64,000 nucleotides of DNA from Polydactylus sextarius (GCA_016801845.1 CM028928.1:9810327-9874326), one strand, 5' to 3'; shown: positions 39,008 to 51,916, counted from the stretch's first letter. The notes: generated by a model from the letters alone, not told the origin. Numbers and translations are program-made.

Positions 39008-39056
39008 GCCCCTAAGCAAGACACTTGACCACCATCTACCCCAGTGGAGCTGCACG
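39008..39056 (+). repeat. Fragment of a teleost repeat (GCCCCTAAGCAAGACACTTGAC type)
   Basis: GCCCCTAAGCAAGACACTTG followed by CCCCAGTGGAGCTGCACGG matches the internal block of a common fish interspersed repeat. The copy is short and isolated. Confidence 0.45.
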
Positions 39057-40242
39057 GCATGCAGGACTAGAGGACTGTTTGTACTGTAGAACTCCCAGGT
39101 GTGGTTCTGCATTCCAGTTCATGGGCAGCATTCTCTGAAGGACATGGCCCATAAACTTAGTCTTTCATGAGACTTAAAAGCCAGGCTGAATGGGCAACTC
39201 CTTCCCTTATGAGATGGTTTATACTCACAGATACCAAAACTAAAGATGCATTCATGTGCCTCTTACTCCCCCATCAAGGCAAATATTTCTTTGTAACAAC
39301 ATTAGCCTTAAATGGCCACCAATAAATACCAGTTGGAAAGTGGGACGAAATTAATAATACCACTGATTACGATATGACTTACAATGTTTCATTCAAACAG
39401 CCGATGGGTGACAAATAGTGTGCAAGGTTAATGGTAGATGTGTTCATATTCTGTAACCTCCATTTCTGTGGATGCCCTGTGATTAACAACATGTCCATGA
39501 TGTTAACAAGAACAGTAGTGTTTATTATTTATGGCTGCCATTACTTACACCCTGCAGTGGCTTTTTAATTAGTCTAAATCAAGTGATATATTCCCCCAGT
39601 TACTGGGAACAATGTGACAGCAAAGATGTGGCAAATGTGACACAGTTCACTTTTGTTTCACCCACAACTCTGCAAGCTGGGAATTGACTGGTGCATAATG
39701 GATTATGGGATACACCTATCTGCAAATAATCTAACAAACACAAGTCGATCTGCCAAATTCAGGCATTTTTTTTCATGTTTTTCTTTTCTCAGGCCTTGTC
39801 AGCTCATTATGTTTTATTTGGGCTATATAACTGCAATCTTCACAGGATCTAGTCCCAGAAATGGAACATAGAAACGGTACAGTGGAACACCACTCACACT
39901 TGCATGCACAATCAGCAAACATCCCCTGGATAACTAGAGTTTAAAAAAAATGCCATGAACTGATAAATACGTGAGTATTTTCTGAGCTCTTTGCCTCCCC
40001 AGCTCTTTAATGGCTCTTTCCATCACAGAGTAATCTTTCCATTTTCTCATTTTCAGATCGATAGGGACTCAGGGAGAATGAAAGGCCTATTTCCTCTCAA
40101 ATAGGGATAAAGCTTAACCACATGGGGCCATCTCATGTTTTCTAATCATGTCAGCCCAGTCTACAGGACCAGATGAAGCAGCACCAAGTGTAAGGAACAA
40201 GTCAATCTACAGAGACAAAAGTTGGCACAATTTCAGACTTCT

Positions 40243-40250
<8 letters not shown>

Positions 40251-40274
<24 letters not shown>
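40251..40274 (+). repeat. (GA)12 microsatellite
   Basis: A pure GA run of 24 bases after an 8-A run. Confidence 0.95.
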
Positions 40275-41150
40275 CCATAGTTGGATATAAATAAAATTGT
40301 ATCATTAGCGTAGTGCAATTTTAAAAGCCAAGTGGAAGAGACGGTCAGCTTCAGTGAAGTACTAACCCACACAAACTGTTAAAACAATGAAGCTTGAAAA
40401 GCAAAAGCAGTGTGGAGCATTGAAAAGGCACCCTTCAAACACCCACTCAACCCACTCAATGGCATCTGCTGCGTCTGCGGTGATTTGGTGTAACGGGTGG
40501 GGGAGAGAAGACGATGGAGTAACTTATGGACTTAGCAGCAATGTTTCTCCACTTCTATTTAACAGGAATATCTCCCCTGGTGTCTGACCCAAACACTTAG
40601 CTTAGCCTGTAAACAAAGGGCCCTGACAGACATGTTCAATTAAATCGATACAATTCTCACATGTCACCATGCAGTTTTCCAAGCCCCATTCATAGCCCCA
40701 GGGTGCTAGCTCACTGGAACATTACCACAGCGCTCTGCTGTACCGCTTCAGACCTGCTAAGCCCTGGAGAGCACCTCACATTGTACACAGGCAGAGTAGT
40801 AACACAGAATAAATCCAAACCACTGCAGCAAAACTCATTTTAAGTCAGTCTTACAATTCACTACATTAGCTAAGGTTAGTTTTAATACAGGCATCCCGGA
40901 AAAGTCTTGTTTACTTCCTCATGCTGGCAGGCATACAAAATATAATTATTGCTCAAGGAATAAGAGTTAACCACAGAAACTCAGAGAGGGTGAAAAATAT
41001 TGCAATCTATTTTATTAAATCTGATCTAGACTGTATTCTCTTCTGTGTTTATGACCTAGAAACAGGTGGAAGAAAAGGTTTTGCCGGGTAACGTGTCTAA
41101 AGTTAGCAAGTTTGAGAAACAGATGGGGGGGAAAAAAAGTTTTGCCTGAT

Positions 41151-41212
41151 GAGAAGAAGAAGAAGAAGAAGAAGAAAAGGTGATGTATTTTTATTTATTT
41201 ATTTATTTATTT
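41151..41212 (+). repeat. (GAA)8 and (TTTA)6 microsatellite pair
   Basis: GAA trinucleotides run from 41151 to 41175, then after 12 bases TTTA tetranucleotides run from 41188 to 41212. Confidence 0.93.
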
Positions 41213-43744
41213 GGGTTTATTTATTAGAGCAATTTGAGGGAACAGGATGTTTGTTAGAAATTATGTTCAAGTTCAAGTGGAGGACTGATTGAGGATAAAC
41301 ATTTCCCCATTTATTAAATTCTGTGTCATTAATAGCTCAACTTTATTAACTTATATAGTCGGTATTGTCCTATTCCCTTTGTAAATGTCCCTCAAATAAT
41401 GAATAATAACTCTCATGAGTCATCAAGACTTTATAACAATACATATATACAAATTAATACAAAATAGAAACAAATATATACAAAAATCAAAAATACTTTA
41501 AGCCAAATTAACCTAGGTTTAGTGGGTTTATTAGCCATGAATGATACTTGCCAACTGGTGGACTAACAACATCAGTGGTAGATAAGCAAGTTAAATACAA
41601 ATTATATCAAATATAAAAATGTGAGAGTAATTTAAGATAATTTGCGATAGAGTGAGTTTAGAGTGCGCTGAGACCGAGGTAGACGTGTACTTCAGCCTAT
41701 AGCTGCTGAAATGAGTATCACAAATACCAACTGTTTTAAAATTACCTGTTTTTCGCAGATTTAAAACAGCAACTCACAATAATGATCGTGGCAAAAAGGT
41801 TTTTTTTTTTTTCAATCTGGCAAAGGATTTTTTTTTTCTCCTGCTTTCACAGTTAACAAAACAAAAGGAACTTTTCTACCTGTCAAAAGCTGTTTCTTAA
41901 CTTGTCCTTAAGTCAGAGACAAAAGGAGAGAGAACAAATTTAGATCAGACTTAGAAATTGTATCACACGCTATTTTTCCCCTCACTTTAAAAATTCAAAA
42001 ATGTTTCTAATATCATTATTTACAATGATACTAACACTGCTAACTAACTACTACTACTACTAACACTGGTAGCTACCGGTATTCTAATCTAATATACAAT
42101 TAGCATTCACAATGCGTTAGCCCTTTGACTATTAGATAGAATTCAAGATTTTTCTAACAACTTCATCAGCATGCAGTCGACTGCAAGCCCGAGCAGATTC
42201 TGAAGCACAGGTAGCATTAGCATGCAGATGGTAGTTGGTCTTGGGTTGAGGCTAGGTGATTAGCAGGAAGACTTCTTCACTACTTCACATGCGAGATCAG
42301 TAGTGGGCTCTGTCACAGCGGTAAAGGCTAACAAAACAGAACCCAGGTAAGGGAGATAGAATAAACAGAGAGGAAGAAAGAGCACAGGGAGGGAAGTTGG
42401 AGTTGAGCGAATTTCATCCTCAGAGTGGAGTCATGATCACACGTATTTACAACAGTCTCAGTCACACTAAATTCCTGCAGAAAGGCACAGCTCTGTTTTT
42501 GTTTCACGCAGGTACGAGCATATGGACGCACAGTTTACCTCAATTATATAAAAAGTAATCACAGATACACAAACACAACCACACACACTTCTTGGGGGGT
42601 TGCAGTATTTTGGCAGTAATCAGCCTGTTTACAAGTGGATATTCCAAGGTCTCTGTGATTAAAACTGCTCCAAAGCACTCCTGACACTCCATTACCCAGC
42701 ATGCTCCAGGTGAGGCAGGATTGTACATATTGATTTCACGCCTCATTAGACTTCATATCTAACAATGTCATTGTTCTTCCTGGTTCTACAGGGTTCTACA
42801 TTGGTCAGAAATGAGCAGGTATAATTCTGGGAGGGGAAGGTGGACACATTACAAATGAACACATTAATTCGTAGTCTGGCGTCATTACAGACTCATGGAG
42901 AAACCTTGGCAGGCTGCAGACTTCTGACCCAGTTTTGAGTTTCGCAGTAGCTATTGACATACCATACCTGCTGTGGAACAAATTTAATGTTTTAAAAACA
43001 AACCATCACTGCTAAGAACTTTTTTTTTGTTATTTTACATCTCTTTTCTGACTAAAGTTACCATACCAATGACGCATAATAGATTCTTCCATCTTGTTGT
43101 TTTTCACACTATTTTTCAAATATTCAGAAGTTTCTTTTTTAAATGAGGTAGATGAAGTCTTATTTCGGGAGCAGATACATAAAGTTAATTGGCCTTTGAA
43201 ATATATTTCACATCAGCAAACAGAAAATAGTGTACACAATGGTAGAAAGGTTGGCTGCAGTTGTAACTCAGATCATACTGTAAGGAATCAATACTCAGTA
43301 TATTCATTGACTTAAGGGAATTCCCAATAGGAGTGCGAGAGCTGTTCTTTTGTCCTGACTGCTGACAGAGGCAGCACCTGCAACTGGCCATTACAGAGGC
43401 AAAAATCATGTAATGTTTTTTTTTTTTTTCTTTTGTTCTTTTTAACCTAGGTTGCAGGAACACCATTTCTAGAAGGCTGTATAGTGTAAGTACTCCCTTA
43501 CTACACTCCCTTTTTTCATTGGCTTTGAAAAGTATTCACTTTATGGTCATTTATCCATGAGAAAGTTTTTTTTTTCTCTTTCTTTTCTATGGATGTTCCT
43601 GTAGTTTGAGAGTTTATATTGGATCATTTATCCCTCCAAAGAAGGTGTAAAAACAGCATTGTACTGTGATTCCACTTTCGCTGATTGACCTTCAAACGGT
43701 AATTGGCAAGTCTGGTTTGGTAGTTGTCTCGGTGCTAAGTATTG

Positions 43745-44080
43745 GATGGCTGCCACTGAAACCAAGCTCTCTTTCTCTTTTAACAACCCTCATCCTCTCT
43801 CTTACTCATCTTAATTCCCTCATTCTCATTTTACTTATCTACAAAGCGGTGATATCATCCAAATTTCCACAACTCCGACAGCTTCTACCTTCTACCTCTG
43901 CTCCTGTAACTTCTCCTCCTCTCTCATCTTCCCACTGTTTTTTTCACTTTCTCTCACTGATCCGCACACATTTAGCATGATTTTCATGTTTCATCTCCAT
44001 TTCTCTTGCTCATTTGCTCTCTCTCTCTCTCTCTCTCACACTCACTCTTCTTGCTTTTTTTTCCTCTCTCTTTGGCCCAA
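43745..44080 (+). repeat. Pyrimidine-rich block
   Basis: About 330 bases dominated by C and T on the plus strand (CTCTCTTTCTC, CTTCTACCTTCTACC, TCTCCTCCTCTC), ending in the (CT)10 repeat and TTTTTTTTCC. The plus-strand open frames here are compositional. Confidence 0.7.
44017..44037 (+). repeat. (CT)10 microsatellite
   Basis: A CT run within the pyrimidine-rich block 43745-44080. Confidence 0.93.
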
Positions 44081-44571
44081 AGCGTGACAGCTGCAGTAGC
44101 ATGTCGCCTGCCAGCTGCCAGTTATGATGATGGTGACATTACAGTGGGGGGTGTTGGCTGGGTGATGTTGACTAAATGGAACATCACGGCACCACTGGCA
44201 GACACAAACTCGGATCTCTTGCACGCGCATACACACACACGCACACAAGAGTGCCAAAGAGTACAACAGCCTTCAGGCCAACTAATAATTCTTCACTAGC
44301 CACAGCATTTCTGAGCCAGGGTGAGGCAGCTGAACACCACCCATCCCTGCCCCAGTCTCCCACAGATACTCTCTCTGTGAGTAAATGGCAGAGGGATACT
44401 CCTACTGGGACATACCTCCCACTCAAGCTTGCATATAAATCATTGCCTTGGCAGCTTTTAGCTCATTTTAAAAAGTCAAGGTCTCTTTGCATTAAAACTG
44501 CACCTAGCATTTGTGAGGTCTGCAGAAATTCACAGTGAGACTGTATAGCACATTCAGCAACGCGCTCTGCG

Positions 44572-44594
44572 GAATGAATGAATGAATGAATGAA
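44572..44594 (+). repeat. (GAAT)n tetranucleotide repeat
   Basis: Five to six GAAT units, the last degenerate (GAAAGAATG follows). Confidence 0.93.
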
Positions 44595-45871
44595 AGAATG
44601 AACACGCAGCTCCTGGCAGAGTGCTACACTGCAGCACAACAGCATTTGGGCTTCACAGTGTAATTAGATATGTGTCGTTGCGTTTGTGTGTGTGTCCATG
44701 TTTCTCATTCTTTCTCACTGAAAGTTTACATAGGCAGAGGTAGACGATTTCTTCCTTTTTGCCAACTGATTGCTTTCTACCGAAAAACGATCTTTTAAAT
44801 ATCAGTGTGCATAACCGCATGACTTACACACACGGAGGCAAGCAAGCACAGCCATTCTGCGTGACCGTGTATATACGTGCAATGAGTCCACATCTAACAC
44901 ACACACACAAAATACATACAGTATGTACCCCCCCAGGATATATGACGTATTCCCACACTGGCAGAGTAAAGGAGACATAAGCTGAAGGACGCCGAGGAGA
45001 CACACACAGAGTGAAAGAGGTACTGTACTCAATTTTCAGCCTAGAAACCACTGGCACAGCGCCTGTCATATCTGTTCAAAGAACAAAACGCTTTGAACCA
45101 AGACCCCACTATAAGGTGGTCTGACAGTGTCATTATAAAGTTAAGTGGTGCCACAAGCAGAAAGAGGTACACCGGTGGGTTAAGGTTTACAGAGGTAATC
45201 TTACAGTTTCTATTTTCTATGGCAAAAATTGAATTTCTATATCCATCATCTGTGCAAATGGGGTGTTGATAAGGGAGAGAGAATAACAAATGTAGAGATG
45301 GGTGGTAAAGCAAAAAAGCCTATTAGAAGTCTATGGGCATAAACACACACTTCTAAAAAGAGTTAGTGTCCGTAATTAAGTTATAATTGACACACAGACA
45401 CCTACACAAAACTTCCTTTAAAGCAACTTCTGTGAGAGTTGCAGAGTATCAGCGTGCTGAGAATATGCACCATCAATAACCAGAGCAGTGGTCAAGTTCA
45501 GTGAGAGCATATTAACAAAAGGAAAGTTTTCAGCTCACTCTAAAGGCCAGTGAAGTGCACTCAAACTCAAGCGAAGAAAAAAAAAAAAAGTCTGGAGAAT
45601 AGCTGGCAGTCTGGAGGATAGAATACATTACCCTGTCAGCTCTAAAAGAGGCCTTGCCTCCTTTCAAATACGCAAAGTGAAAGCCTCCAGCAGTTGTGAA
45701 CCCTTGATAACTTGAGTGGTTTATGAACACTTTTAAGCTTACATGCAACAAACTGAAAGCGCGATTGAGAGTAGTTCAACATTTTTGCAGTAGGAGCTGC
45801 TGTTTTTGAAGATGTGGAGGAGGAAAATCCTGAAAATACTGCTGCTGTTGACAATTACAGCATTAGAAATG

Positions 45872-45894
45872 AAAAAAAAAAAAAAAAAAAAAAA
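45872..45894 (+). repeat. Poly(A) run, 23 bases
   Basis: A homopolymer with no recognisable element attached on either side. Confidence 0.9.
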
Positions 45895-47077
45895 GATGGA
45901 AGATTAAATCTAATGGGGTTATTTGACCATCTGAGATTAAAGGTAGGTTCAGATCAAACATAACATACAAAGTCAGGGCATAGATGTAAATAACCTCAAA
46001 TTTGCACCAGGCAAAGTGAAAAGATGAGGACATTTTATTTAAAAGTGTGTCCACACATAAAAAGCTCCAATCCTGTCTTAAGTCAAGCAGTCAGCAGGAT
46101 CTAACAAAATACAACACATTGAATTTTTATTATTTTGAAACCCTAAAATATTCTTCCCCCCAAAAGAGTTTTTTTCTATGACTATTCAATAATTTAGCAT
46201 CATTTTCACCCTGCAGTCCTCATGAATCTTTGTGTCTTTTTAGTTTTCCTCAAGTGTGTCTGACTCTACAAGGTGCATAATTGGTGACCAACTGATAACA
46301 GCAAATGACCTTGCTCCAGCAATTACAGAGTGTAATTTGAAAACAATATTTTGGCTGGATGCCAATATCTGGAGGCGAGGAAGACAAATCTGCACCTCTT
46401 TCAAAGAGAGTATTTTTCTCAGAAAAGATTATCATGATGATAGGTGGAATCTATGAAGTATCACAGTATCAATCACACAGGTAATTTAATGAGGGTTAGG
46501 CTTATTCCAGAAACAAGCAGGATAACAACAGAAAATGTGCAAAAAGTGCAAAAAGTGATTGTAGAGTAAATCAGCGCTGGTTAAATTGGTCTCTGTGGAG
46601 CTCTCCTGAGGCAAGTTGAGACATGATGCAATGCAGTGCAAAGCATCTTGAGAAATTCCAGGGGCTCCAACTGTTGCAACAAAAGAGTTATTGCACCTGA
46701 AAAATTTAACATGCGAGTTACAGCTGACACGCACCTGAGAACGTGGAGATTTAGCATCAAGCAAAAAGACCTGTTGAGCTTCCTGTGGTCCACATGTTCA
46801 ATTTGACCCTTGGCTCTTCATCAACACAAAAAGGGAAACTCACAGAGGACAATCCATAAAAATGCACCATAGTAACATGAATGCCCTACTTTCAGAATTG
46901 TAGCATCTAGCCAGTTTATTGCTTACAAATTACACTCTATAATTGATAGATTGAGGTCATGCGCTGCTATCGCTTTGTAAACAATTAGGCATCCTTTAGA
47001 GGTGGTAAATTATAAAAATGAAATGCAACAACAAAGGCTGCAGGCAAAAATTATGTTAAATTATTGAGTGGTCACAC

Positions 47078-47105
47078 AAAAAAAAAAAAAAAAAAAAAAA
47101 AAAAA
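47078..47105 (+). repeat. Poly(A) run, 28 bases
   Basis: The longest A run in the window. No transcript-like sequence or polyadenylation signal precedes it, so a processed pseudogene is not supported. Confidence 0.9.
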
Positions 47106-48350
47106 CTTTTGGAAGAATATTTTAAGGTGTTTATAAAATGAATGAAAATGAAAAAAGAAAAAGAAAAAAAAGACTTTTCAGCCATTCTTGCATTCTTTTT
47201 ATACTGGTTGAATAGAAGTTTTAAAACACAGAATAACGTCATCAAGTCAAATCTGGGAGAATGCTGTGAACTTCGGTTGGTGAAGGTCATTACGGACATC
47301 TGTAGAAAAAAAAAATGTAGCTGTGGATCTGTAACACCCTCAGGGTAACAGTGATAATGAGTGTAATACAAGGAGAATTGGTCATTCCATGTTCCAGAGT
47401 CATTGTTATAAACAGGGCCCATGAGGCCAGACAGCCCCTTCCTGAGAACTATGTACACCAAAATAAAAGTAACAGGACTAAAGGCTGCATATTTGTACCC
47501 ACTAGCAAGCTGCCCCTTTTCCTTTTATACCAGGTTTGTGTGGGAAGTCGCACTAACCTTTCTTTGTGGCCAGTAGAACCTGGAGTGACTGGGCCAATGG
47601 CCATGGTTCAAAAGGTAAAATACTGACAAATACTGACAACAGTGCATAGAGGTCACACAAATCTTCAACAGCCAGGTTTATTGACAAAAATCAAAATTAG
47701 TGATCAGATGATTTGTCGACCAGACATCACTCATTTTAGCACCAGTTAACATGAGAAGTTGCAGGTACTGCTAATAGTTATTAGCATTGGAGTTTAGTGA
47801 ACCTGTATATATTTGCAGCTGCGGGGCAACTCACTGCTGCAATCAATTAATATTTCGGTTTCAGACACATATTTTCAGGCATGTCGCTGCCGATTGGTTC
47901 ACTGGCACTGATGAAACGATGGTACCAAATGACAAAGCAGTTTCAAACACTCAACAGGACTGCAATTCGATGGGTGCCATCAAAGTACTTAAGTCACCCA
48001 GCCCTAATAACCTACAGAACACGTACACTTAGGCAAACAGATGGTGTCACAAATGGATTCCGAGTCTTGTGTGAATACTGACATGACTACTCTGGCCTGA
48101 ACAGGTGTGTGGCATGAGTGAGCCTGCCGGATGCACTCAGGACCCCAAACCTCTGGAAACCAGGCTGGTAAAAACATTTTAATTGGAGAGCATATGCTGA
48201 CTTTTAACTTCATCTTCCTTGGCTATCTATTCACTTTTGACATCATGTTGTTTTTTTTTTTTTTTTTTTTTTTTAATATAAACGGTTTGGTTTATTTTGC
48301 TGCCCTGTTGTTTCACACAATGAATTGGCTTTTAATTTTTTTCCCTGTGT

Positions 48351-48412
48351 GAGGCACATTGTAATGAGTTTTAAAAAGTGCTTTCAAAATAAAGATAATA
48401 ATTATTGTTATT
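48351..48412 (+). repeat. Retroelement 3' tail with ATT-rich end
   Basis: GTGAGGCACATTGTAATGAG, AAAGTGCTTTCAAAATAAAG, then ATAATAATTATTGTTATT looks like the 3' tail of fish LINE/SINE families, whose copies end in AAATAAAG followed by ATT repeats. The 24-T run at 48251-48274 lies just upstream. Confidence 0.5.
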
Positions 48413-48859
48413 CATCATTATAGGTTCATATGAAGACAGATATATACTCCTGGTACAATCCCTGGTGGATATTACTATATATTTGGATCAAGGGGGGTAC
48501 AGTGGACTATAACAGCCCCCCAATCTGTTCAGTATCAATTTCATATTATGAAGAGCAGGGATTTCCTGCATATAAATGCTATTGAGTAGTTACTTTTAAA
48601 CCAATAATATCTGGTAACTCTCCAATATAGCCACTGTCTTCTACTGCCAGCAACTAATTAGTACCAAGCGAGAAAGACAAAACTTTGCTCAAGGATGAAA
48701 AGCCTTGTTTCTTTCCCTACTGCCCCCACAGTTGTAATTAAAGAGTGGACTAAAGTATACATGTAAATGTTTTTGGTTGAGGTGATTAGAGTTTAAATTA
48801 TTTTTAAACATGCTACCTTATATCAATGTTGCATTAGTATGGTTGGAATCAGTAGAGCT

Positions 48860-49260
48860 GCATGGATTTGACTACATCAGGTACGCTTCAGTGAATCAGT
48901 AATGTGAGGCTGCTGAGATTTCTGATGAAGGGGAAAACATAACTTCCAACAGTCATCCCAGCCTTCCTCCACTATACCTCTAACGCAGATCTGATTGGGT
49001 TAATTGTAACAAGTCCTGTTTCCCTCTGATTACCAAACAAGGAACTAATTTTAAGATTTCAAAACATTTTTTTTCCTGAGGGAAGGACTTTTTAGAGCTC
49101 CTGATCTGTTGAAGAAAATATTATATTTCTTTGAGATATGTCCTTTTAAGCTGCTGTATATTTGCTGTGCTAACAATAAGGTGGAGCTGCAGGTTCAAAT
49201 CTAGGCCCATTGCATGGATCTGACTAATCCCTGCCTGCTTCACTGATTCAGTAATATGAG
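48860..49260 (+). repeat. Diverged 49-bp direct repeat pair (48860-48908 and 49212-49260)
   Basis: Both copies start GCATGGAT, contain GCTTCA, TGA and TCAGTAAT at the same offsets and end TGAG. By hand I count 37 of 49 identical bases with no gap. They are 352 bases apart. They may be two fragments of one old repeat family or an ancient tandem duplication. Confidence 0.5.
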
Positions 49261-49281
49261 AGCACTAAGAGGTTTTCTGGT

Positions 49282-49331
49282 ACACACACACACACACACA
49301 CATGCACACATGCACACACACGTGCGCGCGC
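49282..49331 (+). repeat. Imperfect (AC)n ending in an alternating GC run
   Basis: A 20-base AC run, two ATGC interruptions, more AC, then CGTGCGCGCGC. The whole stretch alternates purine and pyrimidine, apart from no obvious break. Confidence 0.93.
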
Positions 49332-50312
49332 AATTTGCCAGATTGAAAAAAAAAAATTAAATTGCCATGAGCACTTGTCCTTCATTCGGTAAGGGTAAAT
49401 GGAATATTTTGCGGTATTAAATGAAAGACAGCATCAGTCAATACAGATAGGCAAAATGATAAATCCATGTTGTATAACATTTGCTGGTGAGCTAAATCCA
49501 AATGAAACAGCACTGCTTGACATGTTTTTTTTCCCCCAGAGTGACATAAGACTCTTTTCATGAGGTATCAAGGACCATGCATGTTCTTCTTTGAGGTCCT
49601 TTCTTTTTATGTAAAATATGGTATAAAATAAGTACATAGAGATGCTGTATGATTTAATTGCACATACTAACATAACATATACACTACAGTAACCAAGGTT
49701 GAGTACCACATACACAGTATATATATTATATCTACTTCCCCTCCTATCATCCCCTTTTTCCGTCTTGTTGTTTTATTGGTTTTCGCTCACTGGTTTCCCA
49801 GTGAAAAATATTATCCAGTGAAAAACATGAAAATTATAACTGTCCTGCACCCATCTATCCCTGCCCCACTCCCCTCTCTATGTCTTCTTGTCCTTCTCGT
49901 CTCCCAGTCCTCAGGCCAACCTGAATGCACAGAGCACAACGGACTTGTCTTGCAGGGTTGAAGCCTTCCTCACTCCCCATCGAGTAATTGCCTTGATTTT
50001 AATGACTTTTTCAATTATGCCTTCTTGGCTACAGCTCTCACCCTGTAATTTCCATCATTTCCATCCATTACACTCTTGCATTCCCTTAGCAGCAATCAAT
50101 CTTTGGTTTCTTTTAAACACTTTAAAGCAGCAGAGCGCCTTTTTCCTTTTAATAACAGTGACAACCTCCTGACCTGCCTGATAGCAAGCTGTTTAAGGGC
50201 TATGAGGGGAAAGTGGAAACAGTAAGAGGAAAAAAAAAAGAGGCAGCCAAACACTAAATGTGCCTCTTGTCAAAATACACTCTATATATATGACATTTGT
50301 ACGAGTTCCTAC

Positions 50313-50443
50313 CTGCTCTTTGACAGAGGCAAGGATGGAGGACGTCGTCTCCGTCTCAGCTCTGTCTCCATTGGAGGCTGGCATCACAGGGGGAACCATG
50401 GCCCCCTTTTCCTGCTCTGCAGGCTGCTCTGGCACAGGCATCG
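50313..50443 (-). CDS. ctnnd2: CTNND2 coding exon (human exon 2 equivalent), N-terminal segment
   Basis: This 131-nt exon starts with two bases (CG) completing a split codon, then 43 codons running from MPVPEQPAEQ through ETETTSSILASVKEQ. The acceptor is ...TTAACATCAG|CGATG and the donor is GAGCAG|GTAGGA. Human CTNND2 has AMPVPDQPS...SETETTSAILASVKEQ at the same place, so the ends (ETETTS, ILASVKEQ) are strongly conserved. The middle (EKGAMVPPVMPASNGDRA) is divergent in an otherwise recognisable region. The SILASVKEQ motif is the start of the p120-family N-terminal coiled-coil module. The exon ends in phase 0, which matches the start of the exon at 7933-8045. Its first Met aligns with the natural start of the paralogue PKP4 (MPAPEQ), so it could serve as an initiator if a different 5' exon is used. 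The open frame continues about 50 codons upstream of the exon on the minus strand, but that is intron. Confidence 0.97.
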
Positions 50444-51916
50444 CTGATGTTAACACACAAAGAAGCATAATTGTGAAGCCTGCAGTTTTAAGGAACAACG
50501 ACAAGTAAAAATGGGTCATATAAACGCTGTATAAAGCAATACATTCAGAAAATCTGCATAGAGAGGAGACTTGTGTTGTCAATTCTATACCAGTGTGTCT
50601 ATACCAGTTTAGACTGACAGACAGAAGAGGTAGAGTGAAGACATGTAGGAAACATACTGCATAAAAAGTCTAAAAAACAACAGGGAGCTAGCTGGTGTGC
50701 TTTAGCTGGGACAGTGTTGCTTGTAGCATGACCCACTAATTTGACCGAGTCAACAGCTGACACACAAATCATGCTGGAAATTACTATAAAATCCTTCATG
50801 ACAAATTGGCATCAAAATTGGGTTCTTTTTGCAGACTCATTACTCAGATGATCTGTCAATCTGAACACAGACATGACGCATATATTTTTAGATTCAGTGT
50901 GAAAGCTCTCCAGGGATATTTTCATCATGAATTGCAAGGAAATGTCTATAAATATGCATAGTCCACAACTAACTTGTCATCTCCATGGCAATAGTATACT
51001 TCTCCTTTATATCTTCCCAAGTATAATGGGAACAGTAAATCATAGAGCGTGATTATCTACCAAATAGTTACAGAGACAGATAAACTATATCATGTCATAT
51101 ATCATCAGGGTGATAAAAGAAATAAGGAGAGGATACTTTGATCAAACTGTCAAAATGACAACAAATGTGCAGTATTTACTTTTTTTTGGCTGTCTTTTTT
51201 TAAACTGTGTTCCCTTTTTTTCCAAGGATTACTTTACTTGAGATCACAAAACCAAATGCTCAACACATCAACCTTCCAAAAAATAAAATAAAAAACATTC
51301 ACTGATCAAATTTAACCAGCATCACATGACTGTGTGTCTAAATCCAACCTGGTTAATTTTGCAAATGCATTAATGTAATTAAAATAATGTTAAAAGAATT
51401 GCATAATATTAAGTGGTCACTCAAAAGTAAGTGATATGCAGCAATGGTTCTTTTGGTTCATTTGATTCATGTCACCACACAAAACTGAGAGCAGCTTGTT
51501 GAATAGTGCTAAGCAGCTAAGCAGGCAGGACATGTTTCACTCTCAGAACCTCAGTTGAAATGTTTCAGGATCCAACTTGTGGTTTTTGAATACCCTAAAA
51601 GTACCCAAGACTATTCAGGCATCTTAGATCTAAGGCATAAATTAATCTCAACAGATAGCAGCAGGCTCTGCTACTATCACCTTTACAGCTGAGAACAGTG
51701 ATGCTATTGATCAAACCTACATCAGTAGGGTCATCAGCTGACCAATCTTGGTACTGTAGCTTTAAATCTTATCTTATCTTGTACACTGAGGTGTCTTGCA
51801 GACATTGTAAAAATAACAGATTAAGGTTCATTTTGTATGGATCGTGATGAATTAATTGATTGATACACTAAAACATTCACAGTTTTTACAATTTTTGGCA
51901 CAAGTCCACAAAAATA

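Larger units (their letters stand above)
21850..50312 (-). other. CTNND2 intron between N-terminal exon and candidate cassette exon
   Basis: About 28 kb with no supported exon. It contains a long dead Tc1-like transposon (25.8-26.8 kb), a repeat tail at 24751-24820, fragments at 28111 and 39008, and AT, GA, GAA and TTTA microsatellites at 38.7-41.2 kb. Purine-rich blocks lie at 36.43-37.08 and 37.74-38.0 kb and a pyrimidine-rich block at 43.75-44.08 kb. Long A or T runs occur at 24.64, 27.01, 31.27, 34.16, 45.87, 47.08 and 48.25 kb. A diverged 49-bp direct repeat pair lies at 48.86 and 49.21 kb. Confidence 0.8.

Noticed and set aside
47072..47461. Processed pseudogene suggested by A28
   Set aside because: No gene-like sequence or AATAAA precedes the run on the plus strand, and the 129-codon minus frame has no recognisable similarity.
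50444..50582. Extension of the N-terminal exon's frame to an upstream Met
   Set aside because: The sequence before the ATCAG acceptor has no family similarity and fits intron; the split codon matches the known exon boundary.
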